DNA from: JAJQCI01 sp964388305
Lineage (GTDB): Bacteria; Bacillota; Clostridia; Lachnospirales; CAG-274
Direction of reading: 5' to 3'
Length of the DNA: 26,659 bases
Assembly (NCBI GenBank): GCA_964388305.1
Contig: CAYMAA010000010.1
Span: 1 to 26,659, forward strand
Below the pieces are notes generated by a model. The model did no database searches and was not told the DNA's origin. It was given only the letters and a program-made list of their open reading frames with translations. Below, piece after piece: positions 1-7,026 of the stretch. The translations under genes and the position numbers were made by a program. Each line of letters begins with the position of its first letter. Position 1 is the stretch's first letter.

Positions 1-83
1 TGTTTTAAATTGAATATGCCGAAGGGCAAATAAATTTTTTACTTCCGTATGGTAAAATTTTCACAAAAAATTCTAAAAATATA

Positions 84-112
84 TGGAAATGTTATTTAAT
101 ATGTGGTATAAT
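84..112 (+). promoter_or_regulatory. Probable sigma-A promoter of pgi
   Basis: TGGAAA (84-89) and TATAAT (107-112) are separated by 17 bases. The -10 is perfect and the -35 matches four of six consensus bases. Transcription would start near 119, about 70 bases before pgi. Nothing else recognisable lies in bases 1-83. Confidence 0.6.
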
Positions 113-129
113 AATTAAAAATTAACAGT

Positions 130-156
130 CTGCCGATATTTGTGTTGGCAGTTTTT
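130..156 (+). terminator. Hairpin with T-tract in the pgi leader
   Basis: CTGCCGA (130-136) pairs with TTGGCAG (145-151), including one G-T pair, and is followed by TTTTT (152-156). It has the form of an intrinsic terminator but lies downstream of the best promoter, so it would be at the extreme 5' end of the pgi mRNA. It may end an upstream transcript that enters from outside the window, or act as a 5' stabilising or attenuating hairpin. Confidence 0.5.
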
Positions 157-191
157 ACAAACTATGTTTATAATTTTATGGAGGGATGAAT

Positions 192-1526
192 ATGTCTATT
201 AATCTTAAACTTGCAGGCGTTAAAAACTTTGTAAGAGATGAAGAGTATGCTAAAATTGAACCTATGGCAAAGCTTGCCAACGAGCTTGTTTACTCTAAGG
301 AGGGCGCAGGCAGCGACTTTTTGGGTTGGGTTAATTTACCTTTTGACTATGATAAAGAGGAATTTGCAAGAATTAAGGCGGCAGGAAAGAAAATTCAAGG
401 AGAGAGCGAAGTACTTGTTGTTATAGGTATTGGCGGCTCATACCTTGGCGGAAGAGCTGCTTTGGACTTTATTAAGGGTATGTTTTACAACAGCAAAAAG
501 CACCCCGGCACACCCGATGTTTACTTTGTGGGCAACAACATAAGCTCCGAGTATTTAAGCGACATTGTTGAAATGATTGGCGACAGGGATTTTTCCGTAA
601 ACATCATTTCAAAATCGGGAACAACAACAGAGCCTGCCATTGCTTTCCGTTTATTTAAAAAGCTTTTGGAAGATAAGTACGGCAAGGAGGGCGCTGTTGG
701 CAGAATTTACGCAACAACAGACAAGGCAAGAGGAGCGCTTAAAAACTTTTCCGACAAAGAGGGTTATGAAACATTTGTTGTACCCGATGACGTAGGCGGA
801 AGATTTTCCGTTTTAACACCTGTTGGTCTTTTGCTTATGGCTGCGGCAGGTATTGATATTGACGCTGTTATGAAGGGCGCTGCCGACGCCGCCGAAAAAT
901 ACAAAGGACTTGACAACGAGTGCGGCAAGTATGCTGTTACAAGAGCTTTACTTAACAAAAAGGGCAAGGTTATTGAAATTTTGGCAAACTATGAGCCATG
1001 CCTTACAATGTTTGGAGAATGGTACAAACAGCTTTTTGCAGAGTCTGAGGGGAAAGACCAAAAGGGTACATTCCCTGTTTCCGCAAACTTCTCAACAGAC
1101 TTACATTCCATCGGCCAGTTTATTCAGGACGGAACAAGAAATATGTTTGAAACCGTTTTATGGGTAAAGAACTCCAAAAAGGACGTTGAAATTATTTTTG
1201 ATGAAGAAAACATTGACGGACTTAATTTTGTTGCGGGAAAGACAATGCAGTATGTAAATTCCAAGGCTTATGCAGGCACATACCTTGCACATATTGACGG
1301 CGGTGTGCCTACAATGGTTATTGAAATTGAGGATACAAGCGAATACAGCTTTGGCGAGATAGTTTACTTCTTTGAAAAGGCTTTGGCTATAAGCGAATAT
1401 TTACTCTCGGTCAATCCCTTTGACCAGCCCGGTGTGGAAAGCTACAAGAAGAATATGTTTGCTCTCTTAGGCAAACCGGGTTACGAAGACGCTAAAGAAG
1501 CTCTTGAAGCAAGACTTATTGACTGA
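192..1526 (+). CDS. pgi: Glucose-6-phosphate isomerase
   Basis: Interconverts glucose 6-phosphate and fructose 6-phosphate in the cytoplasm (glycolysis/gluconeogenesis). The 444-residue protein has the usual length of the Firmicutes enzyme. It shows the SIS-type sugar-phosphate segments VVIGIGGSYLGGRAA (about 78-92) and SKSGTTTEPAIAFR (about 140-153), and the family's conserved stretch FSTDLHSIGQFIQDG in the C-terminal half. An ATG at 186 is also in frame, but it abuts the GGAGGG ribosome binding site (180-185); the ATG at 192 has a normal 6-base spacing and is preferred. The gene is monocistronic: its own promoter lies upstream and a terminator follows at 1565. It supplies the step after sugar import by the PTS genes farther along the window. 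Family assignment is secure. Confidence 0.97.
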   Translation: MSINLKLAGVKNFVRDEEYAKIEPMAKLANELVYSKEGAGSDFLGWVNLPFDYDKEEFARIKAAGKKIQGESEVLVVIGIGGSYLGGRAALDFIKGMFYNSKKHPGTPDVYFVGNNISSEYLSDIVEMIGDRDFSVNIISKSGTTTEPAIAFRLFKKLLEDKYGKEGAVGRIYATTDKARGALKNFSDKEGYETFVVPDDVGGRFSVLTPVGLLLMAAAGIDIDAVMKGAADAAEKYKGLDNECGKYAVTRALLNKKGKVIEILANYEPCLTMFGEWYKQLFAESEGKDQKGTFPVSANFSTDLHSIGQFIQDGTRNMFETVLWVKNSKKDVEIIFDEENIDGLNFVAGKTMQYVNSKAYAGTYLAHIDGGVPTMVIEIEDTSEYSFGEIVYFFEKALAISEYLLSVNPFDQPGVESYKKNMFALLGKPGYEDAKEALEARLID

Positions 1527-1564
1527 TTGTTACTAACAGTGTTTTCATAATAATAAAAACAGCG

Positions 1565-1598
1565 CCACCGATTGACAGTTTTGTTAGTCGGTGGTTTT
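1565..1598 (+). terminator. Intrinsic terminator after pgi
   Basis: CCACCGATTGAC (1565-1576) pairs with GTTAGTCGGTGG (1583-1594) through 12 pairs including two G-T wobbles, followed by TTTT. A GTG at 1591, which would extend the next gene, lies inside this stem and is therefore an unlikely start. Confidence 0.85.
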
Positions 1599-1614
1599 GT
1601 TGGGAGGAATTGGA

Positions 1615-2106
1615 ATGAGATTTAATTTTTGCCCTGTATGCGGAGAAAAGCTTGGCACAAAGGAGTTAGGCGACGAGGGCAAAGTGCCTTTTTGCCAAAA
1701 ATGTAATCGGCCGTGGTTTGACGGCTTTGCCACCTGCGTTATAGGTCTGGCGGCAGACGGTGACGAGTGCGTTGTGCTAAAGCAAAACAGTCTTTCCGAA
1801 AAGTATTATGTGCTTGTTTCGGGATATGTTAAACCCTTTGAAAGAGCGGAGGACGCTATGATAAGGGAGATTGAGGAGGAAATAGGCCTTGCGGTTTTGG
1901 ATATGCGTTTTACGGGTACTTATGCCATGGAGGGCAAGAGTATGCTAATGCTGGGTTTTATTTGTAAATGCAAAAAAGGAAAGCTGAAAACAAGCTGCGA
2001 GGTTGACCATGCAAGGTGGGTTAATGTTAAGGATGCGGCAGATATGATGCACCCCGGGGGAAGCGTAAGCCGCAGAATTGTTAATGAGTATTTGGAGAGC
2101 TTATAA
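1615..2106 (+). CDS. Nudix hydrolase with N-terminal zinc ribbon
   Basis: Predicted Mg-dependent hydrolase of a nucleoside-diphosphate-linked substrate, in the NudC/NADH-pyrophosphatase-like group. The 163-residue protein starts with a zinc ribbon, CPVC (6-9) and CQKC (27-30), and carries a perfect Nudix box at residues 70-92: G70, E76, then REIEEEIGL (84-92), matching GX5EX7REUXEEXGU. It is shorter than E. coli NudC and lacks that protein's extra N-terminal domain, so the substrate (NADH, ADP-ribose or another) cannot be read from sequence. The ATG at 1615 has GGGAGG 7 bases upstream; the in-frame GTG at 1591 is inside the pgi terminator. The stop is followed immediately by the DUF454 gene, suggesting co-transcription. 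Confidence 0.9.
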   Translation: MRFNFCPVCGEKLGTKELGDEGKVPFCQKCNRPWFDGFATCVIGLAADGDECVVLKQNSLSEKYYVLVSGYVKPFERAEDAMIREIEEEIGLAVLDMRFTGTYAMEGKSMLMLGFICKCKKGKLKTSCEVDHARWVNVKDAADMMHPGGSVSRRIVNEYLESL

Positions 2107-2107
2107 T

Positions 2108-2431
2108 ATGAGGGTAGTTTATTTTATTGCCGGGGTTTGCCTTGCGCTTATAGGACTTGTGGGACTTGCTTTGCCGGTTATTCCTCAAATGCCCTTTTTC
2201 TTTTTGGCGCTTCTGTGCTTTATGAGGGTTTCCGAACGGTTCAGACAATGGGTAAAGGGACTTTGGATTTATAAAAGATTTTTAAAAAGATTTGAAGAAA
2301 TCCCCAAAAGACAAAAAATTGTTTTGGGGATAGTAGGTGTGTTTGTTTTTGCCGTGGTTTTAAGTATTGTCGGCGGCATTTTATACTACCTGACAAATAA
2401 TGATTTTTTTGAATTATTTTTAATTGGCTAA
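2108..2431 (+). CDS. DUF454 (YbaN-like) inner-membrane protein
   Basis: Small membrane protein of 107 residues whose N-terminal half fits the DUF454/YbaN family: a hydrophobic helix, then GLALPVIPQMPFFFLALLCF, a conserved Pro-rich turn and second helix, then a basic loop with WIYKRFLKRF. A third hydrophobic segment (about 75-97) follows. The biochemical role of this family is not established. The start at 2108 is one base after the Nudix stop, with GGAGAG (2094-2099) inside the Nudix gene as RBS, so the two are probably translated from one mRNA. Its last 12 bases overlap the 3' end of tspO on the other strand, a tight convergent arrangement without room for a terminator between them. Confidence 0.85.
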   Translation: MRVVYFIAGVCLALIGLVGLALPVIPQMPFFFLALLCFMRVSERFRQWVKGLWIYKRFLKRFEEIPKRQKIVLGIVGVFVFAVVLSIVGGILYYLTNNDFFELFLIG

Positions 2432-2884
2432 GAATACTCCAAAATTGAGATAGGCTGCGAAACAGCACCATATAAGATAGGGTATTTGGAGCTTTGCCGC
2501 TTTGGAACTCAGCTTATTAAACTCAAATATCATTGCAAGTATGGCGGCTATAAGGCAAATGAGCCATACAAAGGCAATAAAGTAGAGCTTTGCGTTAAAG
2601 AAAAGAGGAGTCCAAAAAAAGTTAAAGAACAGCTGTAAAAGGTAGACCTTTACGGCATTTTTTTTATCTCCTTTAGGTGAGGACAGGGCAATATAAAAGG
2701 ATATTCCCATAAGAGCGTAAAGAATTGTCCAAACAATGGGGAATACAAATGACGGGGGCGTTAGAGGCGGTTTATTTACAAGAGAAAACGCCTGTATGCC
2801 CTTTTTGCTTATTAAGGCGGAAAGTCCGCCTGTAAGCAAGGGAAACAGTATTGATAAAATAAGCCTTAAATTAATTTTTTTCAT
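2420..2884 (-). CDS. tspO: TspO/MBR family tryptophan-rich sensory protein
   Basis: Five-helix membrane protein of the TspO (peripheral benzodiazepine receptor) family; bacterial members bind tetrapyrroles and affect stress or porphyrin handling. The protein has 154 residues, the normal size. The signature PPLTPPSFVFPIVWTILYAL (about 39-58) with its Pro-Pro and Trp residues is present, as are later aromatic motifs (FFWTPLFF, YLIWCCFAAYLNFGV). GGGAGG precedes the ATG at 2884 by a short 5-6 base spacer. It lies downstream of cfa on the same strand with a ~50-base gap and converges on the DUF454 gene. The ligand and role in this organism are unknown. Confidence 0.92.
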   Translation of the reverse strand: MKKINLRLILSILFPLLTGGLSALISKKGIQAFSLVNKPPLTPPSFVFPIVWTILYALMGISFYIALSSPKGDKKNAVKVYLLQLFFNFFWTPLFFNAKLYFIAFVWLICLIAAILAMIFEFNKLSSKAAKLQIPYLIWCCFAAYLNFGVFLAN

Positions 2885-2934
2885 AATTACCTCCCGACGG
2901 TATTTATTAGTATTATATTAAAAGACCGGCTTTT

Positions 2935-4101
2935 TTAGTACCATCTTGTGGCAGGGAGAGAGTTATTTATTGTATTTGTAAAGAGTATTTGATGAACGTC
3001 TACTATACCATCGGTAAAGGCTGCGGCACAGGAGCAAAGATAAAGCTCCCACATTCTGACAAATTTTTCATCAAACATTTGTTTAATTTGGCTGCGGTTT
3101 GCCTGAAACGCACTGTTCCAGCAGAGCAGTGTTTTTACATAGTGACGGCGGAGACTTTCCGTATCCAATACATTAAAGCTTTGGTTTGCCGAAATAGATA
3201 TTATTTCTCTCAGGCTTGGTATTGTGCCGCCGGGGAAAATGTATTTTTTAAGCCACGGGTTGCCGGGGTTTTCCTTTAAAGCGCTTATAAAATGTAACAG
3301 AAAAAGTCCTCCCGGTTTGAGTATTTTTTTAACTGTGGACATAAATATGCCATAGTTGGGTCTGCTGACGTGTTCCAACATACCTACGCTTACAACTCTG
3401 TCAAATTTTTTATTCAAGGTCGGCAGGTCACGATAGTCCATAAGCCTTACCTCCAAAAGATCTTCAAGATGGTTTGCGGCTATCTGTTCTTCAAACCTTG
3501 CTTTTTGCTCTTTGCTGAGAGTTATGCCCGTGCCCTTAATGCGGTATTTTTTGGCGGCTTCTATAAGCAAAAAACCCCAGCCGCAGCCTATATCGCACAG
3601 TGTCATACCTTCCTTAATATACAGCTTTTTCAGTATGCGGTGTACCTTGTTGTACTGGGCGGTTTCGAGAGTATCCTCCGGGGATTGAAAATAACCGCAG
3701 GAATAGCTCATGGTATCATCAAGCCAAAGCTTATAAAAATTATTGCCTATGTCGTAATGAGATGAAACCTGCTGTTTTTGACTGCTTTTTTCGGTATGAG
3801 GAAACATTATTTTTCTTAAAAGCAGCTTGTTTTCGGAAAAGCTGTTTATTTGGCTTAAAAAGCTGCACAGGGTAGTGTATAAATCCCCCTCGATTTCTAT
3901 ATCGCCGTTCATGTATGCCTCGCCCAAGGTTATGGAGGTGCTTTTCAACAGGCTTGAAATACGGGGCGCTTTGTTGATTTTTACCGTAAATACAGGCTCG
4001 CCTGTGCCTATAGCGTATTCTTTGTTATTAAGTATCATTTTAAATGGCTGTTTGTCAAATTTTTGAATATAATTTATAAATTGTTTTTCTGCCATGTGCA
4101 T
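2935..4101 (-). CDS. cfa: Cyclopropane-fatty-acyl-phospholipid synthase (CFA synthase)
   Basis: Transfers a methylene group from S-adenosylmethionine to cis double bonds of membrane phospholipid acyl chains, changing membrane properties under acid or stationary-phase stress. The 388-residue protein has an N-terminal lipid-contact domain (about 1-100), then the catalytic Rossmann methyltransferase domain with SAM-binding DIGCGWGFLLIEAAKKY (about 169-185), the upstream MSYSCGYF segment typical of CMAS enzymes, and the family C-terminal region FDEKFVRMWELYLCSCAAAF, ending in the usual aromatic tail. AAGGAGG (4116-4110) lies 8 bases from the ATG at 4101; a second ATG at 4095 is less well placed. 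The assignment is secure, though the exact product (cyclopropane versus another methylated acyl chain) is inferred from family. Confidence 0.94.
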   Translation of the reverse strand: MHMAEKQFINYIQKFDKQPFKMILNNKEYAIGTGEPVFTVKINKAPRISSLLKSTSITLGEAYMNGDIEIEGDLYTTLCSFLSQINSFSENKLLLRKIMFPHTEKSSQKQQVSSHYDIGNNFYKLWLDDTMSYSCGYFQSPEDTLETAQYNKVHRILKKLYIKEGMTLCDIGCGWGFLLIEAAKKYRIKGTGITLSKEQKARFEEQIAANHLEDLLEVRLMDYRDLPTLNKKFDRVVSVGMLEHVSRPNYGIFMSTVKKILKPGGLFLLHFISALKENPGNPWLKKYIFPGGTIPSLREIISISANQSFNVLDTESLRRHYVKTLLCWNSAFQANRSQIKQMFDEKFVRMWELYLCSCAAAFTDGIVDVHQILFTNTINNSLPATRWY

Positions 4102-4320
4102 ATATACTGCCTCCTTTATTTAGAGTATTTGCGCTTTTGGAATATTTATACATACAAGGCATACTGAAATTAATATGATGGTATGCACACCTGCCTGTTA
4201 ACAGTTTTTGTACGGGACTTCATTGAAAGGCAATAAATACTCGCATTTTTATTTATGCTTACATTATGTCATATTTTGAAAACAAATAATATTATACGAA
4301 AAATTTTTCAGTGCTTAACA
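4102..4320. other. Intergenic DNA upstream of cfa
   Basis: AT-rich DNA with no convincing ORF. On the minus strand TATAAA (4150-4145) lies 17 bases from a weak TTAATT (4173-4168), which could be the cfa promoter. Nothing else is recognisable before the tandem cassettes begin. Confidence 0.4.
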
Positions 4321-4394
4321 ATTTTTGATGTAATATAAAGACACCCTGCTAAAAGGCGGCCGGCCGAGCCTCTATGAAAGGAGATGAAACTGCT

Positions 4395-4460
4395 ATGACA
4401 TACTTCGATATAATTTTTTGTATGCCGTTATATAGTTTTTGTATGCTGCACATTACATAG
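4395..4460 (+). CDS. Putative 21-residue hydrophobic peptide (toxin-like ORF, copy 1)
   Basis: ATG at 4395 follows AAAGGAG (4377-4383) by 11 bases. The peptide begins MTYFDIIFCMPL and continues with hydrophobic and aromatic residues to a TAG at 4458. The first five residues (MTYFD) are the same as in copy 2, and resemble the start of the holin-like small toxins found in Firmicutes, but it lacks the ~20-residue transmembrane helix with a basic tail normal for that group. It may be a decayed toxin, a leader peptide or simply untranslated. The stop falls before the antisense terminator. Confidence 0.35.
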   Translation: MTYFDIIFCMPLYSFCMLHIT

Positions 4461-4488
4461 CATTAACATATATTGCAACTTTTTGTAA

Positions 4489-4628
4489 TGAAAAAGACCG
4501 CCCTTACAGCAATTAAGTTGACGGTCTAATTTGTAGATTTAATCTGCATTTAAGTTCGCCGACCAACCGCCCTTTAAGCGGGGTGTCGTTGAGAGGTGAG
4601 TATCAGCAGTACCCACCTTTCTATTTGT
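4489..4628 (-). ncRNA. Predicted antisense (antitoxin-like) RNA, copy 1
   Basis: On the minus strand a near-consensus promoter, TTGATT (4663-4658), 17-base spacer, TATAAT (4640-4635), would start transcription near 4628. Transcription would run to a hairpin, CGGTCT (4522-4527) pairing with AGACCG (4495-4500), followed by a T-run (plus-strand AAAAA 4491-4495). The ~140-nt RNA has no meaningful ORF and is complementary to the 3' half of the sense transcript including the gaccaaccgcc arm. Promoter and terminator positions are read directly; the function is inferred from layout. Confidence 0.65.
4594..4624 (+). terminator. Sense terminator, copy 1
   Basis: AGGTGAGTA (4594-4602) pairs with TACCCACCT (4610-4618) with one A-C mismatch, then TTTCTATTT. 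This would end the sense transcript just before the antisense start site, so the two RNAs overlap tail to tail. Confidence 0.55.
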
Positions 4629-4697
4629 ATTTACATTATACTATTTTTTCAAAATAAAATCAATATTTATTTTGGATTTATTTTTACAAAAATTCTT

Positions 4698-4743
4698 TTG
4701 ATATTTGACAAATTATGCTATGTAATTTGATATTTGACAAATT
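4698..4743 (+). promoter_or_regulatory. Duplicated TTGATATTTGACAAATT block, likely sense promoter of copy 2
   Basis: A 17-base sequence occurs twice, at 4698-4714 and 4727-4743. Each contains TTGACA. The first TTGACA (4705-4710) is 17 bases from TGATAT (4728-4733), a plausible but imperfect -10 that would start RNA near 4740. The duplication could also be an operator. Confidence 0.45.
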
Positions 4744-4818
4744 GAGCTGCGTAAAACAAAAAGACATCCTTCTTAAAGGGCGGTTGGTCAAGCCTCTATG
4801 AAAGGAGGTGAGGCTGCT

Positions 4819-4857
4819 ATGACATACTTCGATACAATTTATCGTAGCTCATCGTAA
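4819..4857 (+). CDS. Putative 12-residue peptide (toxin-like ORF, copy 2)
   Basis: ATG at 4819 follows a very strong AAAGGAGGTGA (4801-4811). The ORF reads MTYFDTIYRSSS and stops at TAA 4855-4857. It shares MTYFD with copy 1 and then diverges. At 12 residues with no membrane segment it is too short to be a normal holin-like toxin, so it is probably truncated or serves only as a translated leader. Confidence 0.35.
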   Translation: MTYFDTIYRSSS

Positions 4858-4998
4858 TGAAAAAGACCGCCTTTACCGCAAATGAGCCGGCGGTCTGATT
4901 TGCGGGTTAAAACCCATATTTTTTATTGCAGACCAACCGCCTTTTAAGCAAGGTGTCGTTGAAAGGCGAGTATTGATACTGCCCGCCTTTTGTTTTGT
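4858..4998 (-). ncRNA. Predicted antisense (antitoxin-like) RNA, copy 2
   Basis: Minus-strand promoter TTGATT (5033-5028), 17-base spacer, TATAAT (5010-5005), start near 4998. It ends at a perfect 8-bp hairpin, AGACCGCC (4864-4871) with GGCGGTCT (4889-4896), whose minus-strand product is followed by TTTTT. The RNA contains a near-copy of the sense 5' arm, so it could compete with that arm for the 3' arm of the mRNA. Existence is well supported by promoter plus terminator; function is inferred. Confidence 0.7.
4962..4996 (+). terminator. Sense terminator, copy 2
   Basis: AAAGGCG (4962-4968) pairs with CGCCTTT (4984-4990), followed by TGTTTTG. It corresponds in position to the copy 1 hairpin but with compensated bases (AGGCG/CGCCT for AGGTG/CACCT), which argues that the stem itself is maintained. 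Confidence 0.65.
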
Positions 4999-5199
4999 AC
5001 TCACATTATACTATACCTTAAAAATAAAATCAATATTTATTTTGGATTTATTTTTATAAAATTTCTTTTGCGGTGTTATGCGGGTTTTGCCGTATAATGG
5101 CAGGCTTTTGCGCTAACAAACGGTGTGTTTATAGGGATTTTAGAGTGACCTTGCGAATTTATTATCAATTCGGAATTTATGCCGCAGAGTTATTTTTGC

Positions 5200-5228
5200 T
5201 TGACATAAACGCCAAAATGGTATACTAT
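5200..5228 (+). promoter_or_regulatory. Probable promoter of rny
   Basis: A perfect TTGACA (5200-5205) is followed at 17 bases by TACTAT (5223-5228), or at 15 bases by TATACT (5221-5226). The resulting leader would be ~170 bases long. Confidence 0.6.
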
Positions 5229-5278
5229 ATTAGTAGTACTGTAAATAAATTTTTGTAATTAATTAAAGGGGATTTTTT

Positions 5279-5296
5279 ATGTTTCCTCATATATAG
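5279..5296 (+). CDS. Possible 5-codon leader peptide before rny
   Basis: ATG at 5279 reads MFPHI then TAG, preceded by AAAGGGG (5264-5270) at ordinary spacing. It could be a minimal leader ORF in the rny 5' UTR, but so short an ORF may be chance. The rest of the leader (5297-5386) shows nothing else recognisable. Confidence 0.2.
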   Translation: MFPHI

Positions 5297-5407
5297 TACA
5301 TATTTATTAAAGTACTTGCCGCTTTTTGTTTTCCGACTGAGCATTAAGGTTTACAAAGGGCAGCCCATGTACATTGAAAATTAAATAAGGAGGTATCAGT
5401 ATCTATT

Positions 5408-6952
5408 ATGCAACCAATTATTATAATAACAGCGGCTGTTTTGATTTTGGCATTGGCTGTTGGATATGCCGTTGGATACATTATGAGAAAAAAGACTGCT
5501 GAGGCAGCCATTGGTTCTGCAGAAAAAGAGGCTGAAAGCATTATCCTTGAGGCAAAAAAGACTGCCGAAACAAGAAAAAAGGAAATTCTTGTAGAGGCAA
5601 AGGAAGAAAGCCTTAAAACAAGAAATGAGCTTGAAAAGGAAGTTAGGGAAAGAAAAACCGAGCTTCAGAGAAGAGAAAAGCAGTTGCAGCAAAAGGAAGA
5701 TAACCTTGACAGAAAGTCCGACTCTTTAGATAAGCGCAGCGATCAGCTTGCTAAAAGAATGGACAATGTAGACAAAAAACTCAAGCAGGCGGAGGAGCTT
5801 CTTACGCAAAGAGAATCCGAGCTGCAAAGAATTTCCGGACTGACAACGGAAGAAGCAAAAGCACTTATATTATCTTCTCTTGAAGAAGAGCTTAAACATG
5901 AAAAGGCTGTTTTAATCAAGGAATATGATACAGCTATTAAGCAGGACTGTGAAAAAAAAGCACGCGAAGTTATTGCGAGCGCTATTCAAAGATGTGCGGT
6001 AGACCACGTTGCCGAAAGCACGGTATCGGTAGTTACACTGCCAAATGATGAGATGAAAGGCCGTATTATAGGCAGAGAGGGCAGAAACATCAGGGCTCTC
6101 GAATCTCTTACAGGTGTTGAATTTATTATAGACGATACACCCGAGGCTGTTATTCTTTCCGGGTTTGACGCAATGAGAAGAGAAATTGCAAGAATTGCTC
6201 TTGAAAGACTTATTGTAGACGGAAGAGTACACCCTGCAAGAATTGAAGAAATGGTTGAAAAGGCTACCAAAGAGGTAGAGCAGAATATGAGAGAAGAAGG
6301 CGAAAGCGCCTCCTTTGAAACGGGAGTGCATAATCTCCACCCTGAAATTATCCGTCTTTTGGGTAAGCTGAAATTCAGGACAAGCTATGGTCAAAATGTG
6401 CTAAAGCACTCCATAGAGGTATCTCACCTTTGCGGCATTATGGCGGCAGAGCTGGGGTTAGATACTACCCTTGCAAAAAGGGCAGGTCTTTTGCACGATA
6501 TAGGCAAGGCAATAGACCACGATATGGACGGCTCACACATAGAGCTTGGTGTAGCTCTTTGCCGAAAGTATCACGAATCACCAATTGTTATTAACGCTGT
6601 AGAGGCTCACCACGGTGATGTAGAGCCTGAGAGCATTGTAGCTGTTCTTGTACAGGCGGCAGATGCTATTTCAGCAGCAAGACCCGGCGCAAGAAGAGAA
6701 ACGCTGGAGTCGTACATTAAACGGTTGGAATCCTTAGAGAATATAGCTTCTTCATTTGAGGGAGTTGAAAAAACATTTGCAATTCAGGCAGGCAGGGAAC
6801 TGCGAATTATAGTTATACCTGAGATTGTAGATGATGACGGCATGAAAATTCTGGCAAGAGATATTGCCGAAAAAATACATAACGAGTTGGAATATCCCGG
6901 CAAAATTAAAGTAAATCTCATAAGAGAAACAAGGGCGGTAGATTACGCCTGA
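5408..6952 (+). CDS. rny: Ribonuclease Y (membrane-anchored endoribonuclease)
   Basis: Initiates decay of many mRNAs in Gram-positive bacteria by endonucleolytic cleavage at the inner face of the membrane. The 514-residue protein has all expected parts: an N-terminal transmembrane helix (about 3-25), a long charged coiled coil (about 30-165), a KH RNA-binding domain with GRIIGREGRNIRALE starting at residue 218, and an HD metal-dependent phosphohydrolase domain with the catalytic HDIGKAIDHD at 363-372. Length matches the family (about 510-520). AAGGAGGT (5387-5394) is 13 bases from the ATG, rather long, but no better start is present. The gene has its own promoter and terminator, so it appears monocistronic. 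Confidence 0.97.
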   Translation: MQPIIIITAAVLILALAVGYAVGYIMRKKTAEAAIGSAEKEAESIILEAKKTAETRKKEILVEAKEESLKTRNELEKEVRERKTELQRREKQLQQKEDNLDRKSDSLDKRSDQLAKRMDNVDKKLKQAEELLTQRESELQRISGLTTEEAKALILSSLEEELKHEKAVLIKEYDTAIKQDCEKKAREVIASAIQRCAVDHVAESTVSVVTLPNDEMKGRIIGREGRNIRALESLTGVEFIIDDTPEAVILSGFDAMRREIARIALERLIVDGRVHPARIEEMVEKATKEVEQNMREEGESASFETGVHNLHPEIIRLLGKLKFRTSYGQNVLKHSIEVSHLCGIMAAELGLDTTLAKRAGLLHDIGKAIDHDMDGSHIELGVALCRKYHESPIVINAVEAHHGDVEPESIVAVLVQAADAISAARPGARRETLESYIKRLESLENIASSFEGVEKTFAIQAGRELRIIVIPEIVDDDGMKILARDIAEKIHNELEYPGKIKVNLIRETRAVDYA

Positions 6953-6974
6953 TATACCGATATTTCAAAGCTTT

Positions 6975-7003
6975 GGGGGTGTTTACAAAATGCCCCCTTT
7001 TTA
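6975..7003 (+). terminator. Intrinsic terminator after rny
   Basis: GGGGGTGTTT (6975-6984) pairs with AAATGCCCCC (6988-6997) with two G-T pairs, followed by TTTTTATTTT. Strong terminator form. Confidence 0.9.
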
Positions 7004-7026
7004 TTTTACAAAAAAAGGAGAAACCT

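Larger units (their letters stand above)
4320..4690. repeat. Tandem cassette copy 1, type I toxin-antitoxin-like
   Basis: First of two similar ~370-base units; the second lies at about 4700-5070. Shared parts in order are: a 5' GGCGG-containing arm, an AAAGGAG ribosome binding site, an ORF beginning MTYFD, an antisense terminator (agaccg...cggtct), a 3' arm (gaccaaccgcc), a sense terminator hairpin, and an AT-rich antisense promoter ending in a ~48-base block almost identical in both copies (about 4653-4700 and 5023-5070). The layout (short sense mRNA, tiny ORF, convergent antisense RNA over its 3' half) is that of TxpA/RatA- and BsrG/SR4-type systems. Copy 1 lacks a convincing sense promoter. 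Confidence 0.65.
4700..5070. repeat. Tandem cassette copy 2, type I toxin-antitoxin-like
   Basis: Second unit with the same order of parts as copy 1. Structure is better kept here: the 5' arm CTTAAAGGGCGGTTGGTC (4772-4789) is complementary over 18 bases (one G-T pair) to the 3' arm at 4931-4948, and AGCCTC (4791-4796) pairs with GAGGCT (4810-4815) leaving the Shine-Dalgarno AAAGGAGGT in the loop. 5'-3' closure and Shine-Dalgarno control of this kind are features of known type I toxin mRNAs. Confidence 0.65.

Noticed and set aside
4320..5070. Tandem repeats considered as a CRISPR array, IS remnant or T-box
   Set aside because: Only two long units, no short regular repeats and spacers, no transposase or terminal inverted repeats, and no T-box sequence. 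Paired promoters and terminators fit a sense/antisense RNA locus better.
5073..5258. 61-codon plus-strand frame upstream of rny
   Set aside because: No RBS, no family resemblance, and it runs through the rny promoter.
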